A stretch of 64,000 nt of DNA from Adiantum capillus-veneris (Eukaryota > Streptophyta > Polypodiopsida > Polypodiales > Pteridaceae), in assembly GCA_014529385.2 (NCBI GenBank), contig CM043942.1, forward strand, positions 51,964,274 to 52,028,273. Direction: 5' to 3'. How positions within the stretch are numbered: the first letter of the stretch is position 1; each line of letters starts with the position of its first letter. Positions 35,416 through 49,220 of this stretch are shown here, piece after piece. Below the pieces are notes generated by a model. The model was given only the letters and a program-made list of their open reading frames with translations. It was not told where the DNA came from and made no database searches. A program made the translations under genes and the position numbers.

Positions 35416-36544
35416 TGAGGGCGAGCTTTTTGAAATGGGGCCTCTAAACCCAAACCAATGGGCCTACCCTCACAAAATGTTCGTAAAGAGGTACGCACAC
35501 TACTTGGGGCACCACCTTCTTTTGGGAGTGGAGAAGGAAACCAATCAAAATAACACTTGCACTCACCCACTCAAGCAACACACTTTGAAAACCCCCTTAC
35601 TCTATATACACTTTGGACACTTGAACACCATCAACGATTATGCAACCCAATGCCGTGCATCAAAATGAAATATGCAATTGTGGAATAGCATTCACCTTCT
35701 CCCCATAAGAATATCCATAATACATCCAAACTCTTCCTCTCTCAAGCACTCATCAAAAAATCATGCACACAAGACTTGCCTCTCAAACACACAAGAGAAT
35801 CACTTACATCAAACTAACACACTTTGCATAGAGAGCTCATCTCCATCTATGCAATGCCGTGTGACACAAATAAAATCACCATGAGAGGTAGCCACATGCA
35901 TATGTAATGAAGCAAAAGAGAGTTGGAGTGAGAAAATTTCTTTAGACTAATTGAATAAGTGTGGAGAAACAAACCAATGATAAATTGAGAATAGAACACT
36001 TACTTGATTTCTCACACACCTTTTAAGGGGAGGACAGACGCTGGCTAGCCATCACGAATTGCGACACTTGAAAGTTTTGAAGATGATTTCATGATCATTA
36101 ACATAACCATGAGAGAGATCATGATGTATTTACAAGTTGTTGAGGTGCTACAAATGATTTATTGGGTTGATGGTGTAAGAGATTGTAGAATGGAAAGAGT
36201 GGAGGAATAGAGTTTGCACTTGCCTCCAAAGAGGAGGGTTAGGAGGGAGGATGTGAAAGAGGGAGAGTTGGGGTTTTCTCTACTATTGATCAAGAAACAA
36301 CATGAAGTTGAAAATATAGGTGTGTGTCCTTGAGTCTCTCCAAGGGGGGCTATTTATAGTTGTGTAGGAGTGGGATTATGCTACACTTAATTAGAGTAAG
36401 TGATTAGACCTAAGGTTAAACGAAGAGGGGAAATTTACTCTAGATAACTTAATAGCATAGAAAAATATATACACATATGAGGAAGAGGGCGTTGAGTAGG
36501 CTGACAAATGTTGCAAAAAGATGGTTACCATTTTATGCCACTCA
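35416..36544 (-). repeat. Element C 5' LTR with 945-bp internal deletion
   Basis: 1129 bp, nearly identical to the other LTR at both ends. At about 36414 the sequence jumps to the equivalent of 29344, with only one or two bases of microhomology. The deleted segment would include part of the transcription control region. Confidence 0.88.
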
Positions 36545-37196
36545 ATAGGATAATAAATTTATTTTGTTTTTAATATTCTAACTAGCTGGCTTTGTAGATG
36601 ATTTTGGGTCGTAGAACTTGGAAAGAATAAAAGTTTTGTTCCATGCATTTGAGTTAGAAGCTTTTTACTAAATTGATTTATTTTTTACTTTTGGATTCTT
36701 GGCTACATCTTTTAGAATAAGAAAATTTGGGATAAGTTGATTTACTGACAATCTTCTTCGTGAGTATCTTTAGTTAGATATGTAAACATGCTTTGTATGT
36801 ACTAATGCACTTATATGGTTTTTGTTTTACATTGTTCAATTCTATGCTTATCATATTTGTGTGATCATATCGAGATCAATCTTGTGAATCGCCTCTTCTT
36901 AGCACAAAATTGACACACTCTTGACTCATTAATTATACTTTGGTGTGAGTTTGATAGGTGAAACTCTCTCTAGCTTGTACAAGGATTCTAATCAAGAATC
37001 CTTGATGTCTGGGTTGAGATTCTATCAATTATAGCTCACTCCACATACACATGCAAGTATATTTTTTGGCAGAAGAGATGTTCCAGGTATGTGCATCAAA
37101 AAGGTATTCCTTTTTCTACCTTTTCCTTATCAACATTATCTTATAGGTTGTGATGCAAATAATCTTGTAAGACATCAACTCATATTTTAAATTGAA
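36545..37196. other. No supported gene
   Basis: AT-rich spacer between C and D. It ends with the TTGAA target site of D (37192-37196). Confidence 0.6.
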
Positions 37197-38155
37197 TGTT
37201 GACCGCTGGGTCAACAACACAACATAACTCAAGTTTCGTACCAAAGTCTTATCTTTTGCGACTTATGAAATGCTACGAATTATGGCTATAAACGTCATTT
37301 GTAATGAGTAGTTATTCTAGTTTCAGAAGCCGGGGTGCAATGGCACTTCCAGATTGTAAATACAAAGCCATTTGACCCTTTCAACCCCATTTTTTGGTTA
37401 AACCTAAGGTAGCCTTAGTATATAAGGTACCTAGGTCATTTTGTAAAAAAGGACTTTTAATCATAATCAAAACTTTAGCGCTGCCGTCTACTGTGTGTGA
37501 GAGAGAAAGAGAGTGAGCGTGAGCTTTATCCTCTCGCTACGCCCGGCTCGCTCAACACATTGGAGATCCGACTGCACCATTGTTGTAGGCTCGAGGAGAG
37601 CTACGTGACAACGCCAAGCATTCCACGCGAGACGAAGCGCACACACCGACGCATCTACGAGCTATTTGTGGCCGTAAGTGTATCAAACGATGTCTGTTTT
37701 TTGCGTGCTAGTAGTCTATAGAATCATGGCAACATAAGCTACGCATAGGTACTCATAAATTTCAATTTCGGGCACTTTCAAAATTTTGCTTTGTCATCCT
37801 ATGCATTTTTCGCAGATGGGCTTTGAGTGAGGGTTTTGAGTGTAGAAGCTTAGGGACAGGTGTATCCTAGTGAGGGGATGGTGTTCCTTAAGTTTCGTAT
37901 GAATCTGGCATGATTAGGTGAGTTACCTTCCGTATGTGTGTATGTGGCTAGGTGGTGTAGTTGAGGGCATTGAGGTTCTTGATTGTGGTTTAGTTGGCCT
38001 TCCAGAGTGTTGTATGTGTAGGATGGTCTCACCCTGACAAGCTACAGAGATTTCCTCCGTGTGCGTATCGTGTCATCTATGTCCTCGATTGACATTATGT
38101 TGATCTAGGTAGTGTTTGCATGCACTTCATGGGTGTGTGAGTTGCCCGTCCAACA
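37197..38155 (+). repeat. Element D 5' LTR
   Basis: TGTTGACC ... CCGTCCAACA, with the 5-bp inverted termini TGTTG/CAACA. Confidence 0.95.
37419..37426 (+). promoter_or_regulatory. LTR TATA box
   Basis: TATATAAG, 220 bp into the LTR and conserved at 48085-48092 in the other copy. It fits the U3/R promoter position. Confidence 0.6.
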
Positions 38156-38156
38156 T

Positions 38157-38175
38157 TGGCGCCGCTGCCGGGGAC
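38157..38175 (+). other. Element D primer binding site (tRNA-Asp type)
   Basis: TGGCGCCGCTGCCGGGGAC starts one base after the LTR. It matches the complement of the plant tRNA-Asp 3' end with one mismatch (GCTG for GTTG). This PBS is typical of Athila-type elements. Confidence 0.85.
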
Positions 38176-38689
38176 GCAAGGACCTAAGTAGGTTTCCTAC
38201 TAACACTCGTGTGATGGTTGCTTGATTTAGTTTCGGCTAAAGAAAGTTTTTTTCTTAAGTGGATCCAGAAGAGGATATTCCGCGATCAAGTGGATAGCCA
38301 GGAACCGTGTGTCTTGCCGAGGGTCTGTGACTAGATAGGTTTAGTTAGGATCTGTGGATTAGAGTAGTTGTTGGTGGTCAAGTGATTTGTGAGGTGATAA
38401 AAGCATTTACTAGTCCGTGTGTGGCAGTGAAGCATTTTTCTACTCATAGATGCAAAACCCCATATGATTTGTAGGAGTAGCTTTAGGTAAGTGATCTGAT
38501 TATGATCTAGAGCTATTCAGCACTGAATTATTTGCTTAAGTGCTTGATTGCATTTGAAATCACGGAAAAGTGTGCTTTTGAGGGTAAAAATGCATTAAAC
38601 AAGCTTTTGTGGATATTTTTGTCTGACTGACTGATGTTGGGCACATAAAAGAGCATTTGCAAGGGTTCTGTGAAAAAAACCTGCAATTC

Positions 38690-40135
38690 TGTAAACATAG
38701 ACATCCTACACGTAGGATGTCTCAAGGGGTTTTGGAGACCAAATTTTGAAATTCTGAGTTGACCAGTGTGTTCAGAAGGTAGGTTTTACCCTATTTTCAC
38801 TTGGAAGTGGAAATTTGACCAAATTTTGACAGATCAAAGCCAAAAGACGAGAATTGCCAAACATCCTACCCAAATTGTGCCAAGACATAATTTTTGAGAC
38901 CAAACCATAGGATGACTCCATAGGCATGTTCTAAATGTTGTATTGAGTGCATGTGATAAATTTCATTTCATTTGGGTCAGTGAAAGGGAAGATTGAGCGG
39001 ACTTTAGCACTGTTGACTGAAAAAGGCAAGAACAGCTAGTTTTGGGGTCTTTTGACATCCAAATTAAAATCTAAGCATAGCATTGGGTTGCTGACATCAT
39101 GGGGAAGCTGTGGGACAAGTCTGGGGTCAAACAGGCCAAAAAGACATCCTACGCGTAGGATGTCTTCTGTGTGATTTTGGACTCTAAACAAAATTCTGAG
39201 CATACCACAATGATCAGCACCTTAAGGAGAGTCTGTGGTTCAAATTTGGGGCAATTCTGAGCAGTTAGACATCCTACGCGTAGGATGTCTAAGGCATGAT
39301 TTAGAGGCCAAATTCAAACTGTGGACATAGCAGGGTGTTGTATAGCCTTAGGCAAGCCTCCTAGGCAAATTTGGTCCAATTTGGAGTTGATTTGACTTGG
39401 GAATTCATCAGAACAGACATCAGGCTTTTGGAACAGATTCTTGATCATTTCCCAACCTATAGGTGTCAGAATCAAAAAGTAAAAATAGCTGTGAGCTTAG
39501 CACATCAAGGGGAAGCTACAGTGCAAGTTTGAGATGAAACAGAGCAAAAAGACATCCTACGCGTAGGATGTCTCCAGGGTCATAAAGTGGTCAAAATTCT
39601 ACTTTGGCCATATAGGGAGGTTCTAAGTGTCTCAAGGATTCCAGAACATTTTTCAAAAGTGAATTTGGACCTTGTTTGGCCTATTTACCAAGAAAAGACA
39701 AGAATTGTCAGACATCCTACTCTTGGAGTGCACTAGAAGCTCTTGCAGCCTAAATCTTGACCTATTGGCATCCAAATTCAATTTTGAGTATACCATTGGG
39801 TTGCTGAGCACTAGGAGAATCTTGGGATCAAGTTTGGACAAAATCTGAGCAGTTAGACATCCTACGCGTAGGATGTCTCCAGCTTGATTTAGGACTCCAA
39901 ACCAACCTATGAGCACACCACTGTGATCAGCACATCAAGGAGAAGTTGGGGTGAAAATTTCAAGTCATTCTGAGCAAAAAGACATCCTACGCGTAGGATG
40001 TCTCAAGGCCATTTTTAGGTCCAAAGGAAATTCTGACCATACCATTGTGTTGCTAGACTCAAGGGGAGTCTGTGGACCAAATTTTGTTAAATTCTGAGCA
40101 TATAGACATCCTACGCGTAGGATGTCTCTAGGCCA
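38690..40135 (+). repeat. Leader tandem array carrying perfect 24-bp palindromes
   Basis: Degenerate units of about 125-160 bp carry the half-site AGACATCCTACG joined to its exact reverse complement (centre ACGCGT). Perfect palindromes start at 39142, 39267, 39550, 39855, 39980 and 40104. A one-base variant (centre ACACGT) starts at 38699. Three units keep only the left half-site (38860, 39415, 39710). The surrounding text also repeats (for example ATTCTGAGCA just before the site). The array lies between PBS and gag, where packaging and dimerisation signals are found in retroelements. In RNA each site could fold as a stem of about ten base pairs. Confidence 0.95.
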
Positions 40136-40581
40136 GTTTTAGGGTCTAACTGTACTTTTGACCATACAGGAGTGTTCACAGTCTCACAGAGATCCCAAAT
40201 CTTCTTTTAAATTTGAATTTGGACTCATTTTGACCATTCTAAACTGCATTTCACTGTTTTGGCCATAACTTTCACAAACGGTATCGGATTGGAAAAGTTT
40301 TTATATCAAAACGTAGCCTGAGAGTGGCTCTACAGATTTTAAAGCAAAACTTGAACTAAATGATGCCGACGGCAACCGTTTAGGTCAACTTTGAAAAAAA
40401 CGTCGTTTGAGGCCTCAAAATACATCCGCAAGTTAGGGGTGTCTAAAAGCGACAATTTGCGAGAATTGTGAGAAAACGGTTGCGGTTTTGGACATAGTTT
40501 CGACTTTTCCCTAACCAAAGCACTTGAACACAGTGGACTAAGTCTACTTGAACCAAGCAAAATCTCTTAAGCCCAGAAATC

Positions 40582-42719
40582 ATGTCTACCCTAGATTCAA
40601 ACGCAGCTTACACAAGCTTGGAGATCCCGACTATAGAGGAATATCCTCCCATGATGGATCTTCCAAACTTGCAATTGATAAAGATCCATCTTGTTGAGAG
40701 AGTTTGGATGATTGGTCATGAGAGTGAAGGACTATATAGATACATTGACAACAATGAGGTCAATCTTTATAGGTGCTCACATCCATACCTAGAAGAGATA
40801 ACGGATTACAAGCTCTTATATGTCTACACATACGGAGTCGACTGTCAATGGAGATCTATAGTTGTCGACAAGTATGGACGAGAATACAGAGTTGTAGAAA
40901 GCACAAATCCACTGAGTGTACTAGAAAGAGGTGATATTTGGTCAATGAAGACCACAAATGCCTCCACCAAACATGAGAATTCCTATAGGAATTCCAAGAA
41001 GAGAGCCACCAAGATTCCCTTCAAGAGCGATAACGACAGAAGGATTGGGAGAGTCTCTGGTTAGACTTGTAGACAATCGACGAGTTAGACCATCCCAAGT
41101 CCAGAAATGGGTAAACAGAAAATACTCCGGAGATAAAGATCCGAGAGATCACGTAACGGCTTTTAGAAGAGTGATTAGAGCAGAGGAAGTTTCAGATTTT
41201 GCGACACAGTTTGCGGGATTTGGATTGACTCTAGAAGATGATGCAACTACATGGTTCGACTCGGTGGAAAAATGGGATTTTGAGACCCTAGATGTTGTTT
41301 GAGGAGTTTATTGAAAAATTCTCGCCAAAAGGCATTGCTCACAACACGGTCTCGCAAATCCATAGATTCAAACAGAAAGAGAATGAATCAGTATGCAAAG
41401 CATCATTACGGCTCAAGAGATATGTTAAGCTCTGTTCGAGAGCGGAATTACCTACGCAAGCACGACTGATGCTGATCTTTATCTAGGGAATGAGACATGC
41501 GGGCCTTCAGAAGGATCTGCATATGATAAGGAGGACGACGTTAAACGAGTTGATCAAAGAAGCTCTTTATCTAGTGGATAACTGTGAGGCATACAAAGAA
41601 AAGGACTTAAAGAGTCAAGGAGATGACACATCCTCTCAGCACAGTGTTTCAAAGATAAGTAAGTCCATTGCCAAGCCAACGGCACCTATTGATCAAGAAA
41701 AGCTTATCGACGACTTGGTCAAGAGGTTGATTCCTCTTGTAAGGTCTGATTCGGGAGAGCCAAAGTGGTGTGAAATTGAGAGAAAATGGACGAACCATAC
41801 GGGGGAAGAGTGCTATTATAGCATGGAAAACGCTAGGGAGAGGTATCTACAACCTGTTCTAGAAGCACCTACTCCACCTAGATACATTACGGGGAATGTG
41901 CCAGGACCAGTAGGAGTTTTAAGGCCACAGCTTGTCTTAGGACAACAACCTCCGCTGCCAGGTGCTAGAATTCCGGTAGACATGAGATACATGCCAATGA
42001 TGGAAGCATCAAATAAACCAACGCCAATACAAGATACAATGTGGTATAGAAACCAAAGTGAGTACTACCCTTTGGAGCAACAAAATATGAGAGAAACACA
42101 TGGAGTGGTGAGGCCTGTACAACCTCCACCTCTTGGGTTTCAGTCGAAAGAAAGAAGGTATGAAATGGACGAAAGGACATTGCGATTCATTGCAAATAGC
42201 GGCTTATCTAGGTCAGAGCTTGCTTATAGCCAAGAGTAAATGCTAAAAGAATCTCCTCAACCAAAGACAGATTGTCACAAAAGTCATGACAACCACTTGG
42301 TCAAACAATGTCCTCATATGGAGATCACTGAAGTAAATGCCTATTGTCTTGAGTGTGGCATCACTCACTTGATCCCCGATTGCCTGAAAAAACCAAACCA
42401 AATCAGAAAATCACGACAAATGTATTAGGGATTGTTCAGCTACCTAATAGCTCAGAAAATGAAAATGTTGTACCAATTCAAGTGGTTACGACAGCACAAG
42501 CTCAAAGGAAAGCTGATGAGAATCCAGAGACAAAGAACACGGAAAGTGACACGAGTCCAAAGAAAAATGATGGACCAAAGACAGACGCACCTAGTCAGAA
42601 AACCAAGAGCAAACGAAATAGTTGGAAAGCTAGAAAAACTACGATGAAAGCACGCAGGGAACGAGAGCAAAAATCCCTAGCTGAGAAGCTTACCGAAGCT
42701 GAGTAGAAGATAAAACAAC
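40582..42719 (+). pseudogene. Element D Gag, decayed
   Basis: The first frame (ATG 40582, MSTLDSNAAYTSLEIPTIEE) has a hydrophobic, charged N-terminal domain I do not recognise. A shift near 40960 leads to a Pro/Arg-rich stretch (PIGIPRREPPRFPS) and then core Gag wording: WVNRKYSGDKDPRDHVTAF, then LFEEFIEKFSPKG and VSQIHRFKQKENESV after another shift near 41290. Stops at about 41484, 42237 and 42426 follow. A knuckle-like CLECGITHLIPDC (C-X2-C-X3-H-X4-C, one residue short of the standard) lies at about 42345. A Lys/Glu-rich region (about 42480-42720) ends the Gag. Start chosen because it follows the leader array and opens the first long frame. Confidence 0.8.
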
Positions 42720-42797
42720 ATGAGGAAAAGGAGGCACCTTCTCTTACACAGATGGTTAAACCTCTAGAAGAACCATCCACGGATGAGAAACTGAGAA

Positions 42798-44411
42798 GTG
42801 CTAGTTCAGAGGATCTGTGTGGTAGAGAAGGTTAATGAGACATTAGATGCCCTCTTGAAAGCCTATGATGTGAGGCTCAAAAACAACCAAACCCAAGAAC
42901 ACACGTGGATGAAATATCCCTATTCGGAACTAGAAAAGCAAAAATTTGAAATGTGCCAGAAAATGATTCAAACAGCCCAAGCCTTACTAGAACCACCAGT
43001 TGCAAAACCTGAGGATGTGATCCGTGTCATGCCTACACAAGTAATCCCACCAAACCAGAAACTAAAAGAGCCAGATTCTAGTCATGAGCACAGACCAAAC
43101 CTCAAAGACCAAGCATTAGAACCAAGGATAGTACTGAATACCACGGATAACTCTTCCGAGGGATTTCACCAAGCTATACCTGAGGATTGTAAAGAGATAA
43201 ATGGTCTTGACGAATTGTGGAAACAAGTCAGAGAGGCCAATGAAGCCGATGACCTAAGAAGACGAGTAGACAAGACTAGTGATGAACGAGGAGTGTTTCT
43301 ACCACCAATAGAGGAATTTGAGACTGGATCTGAATTGAATCTAGACGTGCGATCGTATTGGGGAGACAAAGGATCTGTACAATATATGGATAGTCAACCC
43401 CATTCGCTAAGAACAATACCGTCCTACATGGGAGAGTACGAGACCAAGTCAGATGTGGTTGCAGTCCCATCACACAGACTGTCTCCCAACAAGGCCATCG
43501 ATTCAAAGGGGCTAGTAGATATTCTATCTACCCCAATCACCTGTACAATAATGTTAGCCGAGTTGCTCAGAATTAGACCAAACATGTGGGCTAATGTGGG
43601 TAAATGTCTAGAGAAATTTGGTGTAAAAACCCCAATGACTCAAATCGAGGAAGGCATCAAAGAGCTTGAAATGCCTCAACTAAATACTAGGCCAGTGCCA
43701 TTAAACAAGGTAGGCGAGTATTACGAGGGAGAAGAGGGAAACACCACCCTTCCTGTGGAATTCACTTTAAAAAACATGGCAATCCTTGACAATGGAGCTG
43801 GTGTGGCTATTGCAACCAAAGAGGTTTGGAAAAAATGGGGAAAACCTGCCTTGATATCCACACGAATGACCCTGCAGCTTGCAGACGGACACAAGGAAAA
43901 GCCCCTAGGACTGCTAGAAAAAGTACTTGTTACTTCTTGTGGCATTGAATATGAACACACTTTTGCTGTTGTTGACTTTGGCAAGAAGAACAACTATGAC
44001 ATCATTCTGGGAAGACCATTCATGCAACAATTGAAAATGGTCCAAGATTGGGGTTATGACCATATATACCTGAGACATATGGAAACCATAACAAAGATAA
44101 ACTTGAGGGACCATAGCTATAGGGATGTGATGAGAACACCGGTTGAGGAGTTTGATTCCGCCACAGTAGCAGGATCAGAACTTCCAGCTTGGTTAGGTAA
44201 GCCTAAAGAACTGTGGATGTGTGGAGCTTCACAATGTGGTAGCTTGAAATGCGAGGAATGTATCCTAGAGCGGGTTATAGAGGATAGGGACTATATCCCA
44301 GAACCATTTCCTGAAGAAGAGTTAGAGCCTTTTGGATGGGAACACATCTTGGCTACTCTGGACGTGTGCGCCGTGGAGGATGCTCCCACAACAAAGTTTG
44401 TGATGAAATAA
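42798..44411 (+). pseudogene. Element D protease-bearing polyprotein segment
   Basis: A 537-codon open frame. Residues about 330-425 are a retropepsin-like fold: MAILDNGAGVAIATKEVW, then KVLVTSCGIEYEHTFAVVDF and YDIILGRPFMQQL. The active site reads D-N-G-A where retropepsins have D-S/T-G-A, so activity is doubtful. The N-terminal 300 residues are acidic linker. After ILGRPF, where RT should begin in a gypsy element, the frame has a unique segment (PTTKFVMK) and stops. A homologous fragment sits at 16965-17440. Confidence 0.8.
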
Positions 44412-45504
44412 ATGGCTATGATGTCGTTCCTTATTTTGCAGTGAGTGTAATCCAGGAAAATGAAGAGAACCAGACATCAACAATCTCTCGAAATAAGGAG
44501 CAAACAAAGAAATGTGGAGAATCAAAAGATGAAGAAGACGACAAGTTCTATGACTCTGAAGAACACTTCGAGCTTCAAGAAGATCAACGACCGGAGAATC
44601 AATGTCATCGCTACACGAATAACGTGCATCAAAAGTGGATTCCAAACTCCTCGGTGAAGACACAACCACCACAAGCATCCTCATCCATGGCTCCTAATAA
44701 GGATGCAAAGACTCACCTAGGAGGAATACAACCAGAGAAACGATCTAACAATGCTCTAATCAATGGGCTAGAAAGTCCTCCAAGAAACTACCACCCACGA
44801 GCAAACACACAGTAACTTTCCACTACCAGCCAAAAAATCAAGGGAAAGTACAAGAAGTCAACCTTGCTGAGGATAGTAGCGATAGTGCTGAATCTTACAA
44901 CATCCCCTATCATCAACTCAGGCCATCACTATCACAACCCCTTCAGCAACAACCATGACAGGTCAAAAGAACATGACAACAAGTCAAAGCCAAAAATCTC
45001 GACAAATCTGGATACCAAAAGCTAGATCGGCCAAAAACAAATATGGATCAAGAAGACAAAGATCTCTAATGACAAATCACAAGATCCAACACCAAAACAA
45101 AAAGAAGGAAAGCGTGCACAAACGGGTAAGAATATCACAAAGTCGCAAGCTTTCACAACTCAGGTTTGGGCTCCAAAGAAGTTGATTCAAGCACAAAAAA
45201 GTCAGGAATTCATTTGGATTCCAAAACAACCACAATATCAACTTTCAAAGCTTGAATCCCGTCCCCAACAAAGCGTACAAGGGCTGAAGCAAAGACCACT
45301 GTTGACTCACACAACAAAAAGGTGGATCCCAAAGAAGTCTCTTCAAACACAAACAAAGCACGGCAAGTATGGGTTCCCAAACGAGCGTCAACAACAAAAC
45401 AGCCAATAATCACAAAGAAATGGGTCCCAAAGAACAACAAAACTTATGTCAGTGCATCGCCACTTGAATTCTTACAATTCTTCCTACGATTACAGTACAG
45501 TTAG
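44336..45504 (+). pseudogene. W-x-P-K repeat region of element D
   Basis: Acidic text (YDSEEHFELQEDQ) is followed by a Lys/Gln/Ser-rich, low-complexity region. A short motif W-[IVA]-P-K/N recurs about seven times (KWIPN, IWIPK, VWAPK, IWIPK, RWIPK, VWVPK, KWVPK) at irregular spacing. The motifs fall in three different frames, so at least two frameshifts have occurred since it was coding. Function unknown. Basic low-complexity composition suggests nucleic-acid binding, but that is a guess. Confidence 0.6.
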
Positions 45505-46996
45505 AAGAGAGCAAGTCACTTCAATCAAGCAACGATACGGAGCTTCAAAGACCATTACATTGCTTAGAATAGGAAGCCTCGCCAACAAATGCCAATAAGC
45601 AAATTGCTTATACCCAAATCTTGCACAACATAAATCTTTTCCATGCATTGACTGTGTATGCATAATAGGGCTACATTACAAGGCCTGCATAGGCACAACT
45701 TTTAATTGCCCAAGCACGACACATACCCTTTGCGATACCCTGTCGTAAAGGATGACTCCAAATAGGAAGGGGGAGGCATTCTGAATGCGGACCTAACATT
45801 ATGACTATTAGAGGGCAATGTTTTGTGAGATGCATTGAATTTTTGCGTTTTATTGTGATAATTTTTTGACAAAATTTAGAGTATATGCCCTCATAGTAGT
45901 GTTACACAGGAGTATGGGGACAAAATCCATATATGAGCCCCTAGGGACATGTGTATAGTGTACATAGCATTTAGATTTCTATTTGAATGATTTTTTTTCT
46001 GTGAAGTTTTTTTAAAGATTTTCTTTGTTGATTTTTTTTTATTTTTAAAAATCCATAATCCACATGAAGAAAAGACTGACGAGAGGCCTGAGCACTACAA
46101 AGAGAAGAAGGTACAAGGAAACGATGAAACTTCACGAAGTATGTCTCAGCAGCCACTACAACATCCGAAGAACTTGTCACAAAGCAGTGTCAACATGCAA
46201 CCGACAAGTCATACAAGTCAAAGTCGAGTAGCTACGCCACAAAATGAGTGAGGTGTTAGTCCCAAAGCTTCAAGTAATATTCTCTGTGGTCTAAGCGTCT
46301 TAGCTATTCTAGGTATTGCTCAAGCTGGAAGAGTTGAGCATATTTACATTGTTTTGCTCATGCTGGTATAGGTGAGCAAAAGAGTCGAAGCCTAAGTACT
46401 TAAGTATGGTGAAGTGAAGGAGAAGGTCCAAAAGACACTCACGTACTGAGCACAGTGAGATACGAGTGAAGAAACTTCTACATCGAAAACCCTTCTTGGA
46501 AAGGTGGAAGCTATTGATACATCTTTTGATGTCACATGTGCATCTTTTGATGCTACATTTATTCCTCAAAACACCCATCATATCCTTCTTTCACATTGCA
46601 TGCTTTTGTTGAAAATTTCTCATATGCATAGAGAGTGTCCCATAATTGGCACTTGCATCAGGCACTCTTTCCATGTTTCACCAAGCACTCACCTTTCATG
46701 AACATGTACTTCAGTTCAACTGCTCAACTCCAATATGAGCGTATACCAAAGGCATTTTTTTCCCACTGGGTTTTTTTCCCTTTGGTCATCCAGGTTTTAG
46801 ACCCTAATCTAAAGACACCTATCACCATCCTCTTGTACATATTCCTTCTAAATCAACAATAAGGAAATGCTACTCAAATCAATTGACAAATGAATTGGAG
46901 CACCAATTTCAGATCATAGCATACTTCTCCTCAATGGCGAGTCGAAGAATGGCCTACAATGACAAAGCTGCAGACAACACTAACAACATGATTGCA
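45505..46996. other. No supported gene within element D
   Basis: AT-rich, with T-rich runs near 46000. No pol domain can be found on either strand, which is the basis for calling D non-autonomous. Confidence 0.65.
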
Positions 46997-47261
46997 CAAG
47001 AACAAAGAAGTTACCAATGAAGAAGAGCAGACACAAAAGTAATCAGAGGATCTCAAAAGATGAATGGTTACGATGATAGATGTCCACTCTAATGGATCAT
47101 AGTTCTTGTTGTGGTTTGACAAATATACAAGCAGTGCAACAGATGAAGCCAAAACAATTGCAAAGTGTTGACCGATGGGTCAACAAAACAACATAACTCA
47201 AGAACAAAGAAGTCCTCAATGACAAAGAGTAGACATAAGGGTAATCAGAGGATCTCAAAAG
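46997..47261 (+). repeat. 63-bp direct repeats and a 37-bp LTR-start fragment at the capture junction
   Basis: Two 63-bp copies (46997-47059 and 47199-47261; CAAGAACAAAGAAG ... ATCTCAAAAG) lie 202 bp apart and differ at about nine positions. Between them, 47166-47202 repeats the first 37 bp of the D LTR (TGTTGACC ... ACTCAAG) with two mismatches. The second copy ends at the base before helicase similarity starts. Confidence 0.85.
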
Positions 47262-48820
<1,559 letters not shown>

Positions 48821-48834
48821 TTGAATGAAACTAG

Positions 48835-49218
48835 TGTTGAGATAAGCTTGTAACTTGTACTCATGGTGAGAACCTTAAGACAAGAATGCACCATTTATGT
48901 GTATAGTCACATTTTTCCTATGGAATCTGTAAGCCTCACACGTGCTACACAATTATAGTCACATGCTATTTGGTGTAGCCCACATGGTACTTGACCTTTT
49001 TTCCACATGTGGTGCATATCACTTTTCATCATTTACTGCCACCTTCTATTTTGAGCATATATAAGGCCACCATACTTAACTTGCAATTCTCTCTCTCATT
49101 CTAATCAATCAAGCAAGTTTATTTTACATTGCATATTCTCTCTAATACTTATTGCTAGTTGTTATGAATCTCTTATTATGATGAATGCCTCGCTGTTCTA
49201 TCCACCATAGATATTACA
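48835..49218 (+). repeat. Element E 5' LTR
   Basis: TGTTGAGATAAG ... ATATTACA. Matches 50618-50748 plus 57480-57716. The last 15 bases are poorly conserved between copies. Confidence 0.8.
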
Positions 49219-49220
49219 CA

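Larger units (their letters stand above)
27402..36544 (-). mobile_element. Element C: Tat-like Ty3/gypsy retrotransposon
   Basis: LTRs at 27402-29475 and 35416-36544 (TGAG ... CTCA) flank a minus-strand Gag, RT, RNase H, archaeal-type RNase H and integrase. A 4-bp direct repeat ATAG (27398-27401 and 36545-36548) flanks the element; a fifth base does not match. The extra RNase H between Pol and integrase points to the Tat lineage of non-chromoviral plant gypsy elements. Several frameshifts and a stop in Gag mean this copy is inactive. Confidence 0.9.

Noticed and set aside
38157..38175. tRNA gene end (also the initiator-Met matches at 6381, 26718, 49221 and 56988)
   Set aside because: Only the 12-19 bases complementary to a tRNA 3' end are present and each lies against an LTR, so they are primer binding sites.
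38690..40135. CRISPR-like array (short repeats at regular spacing)
   Set aside because: The spacers are themselves related repeats, the region is a plant retrotransposon leader and there are no cas genes.
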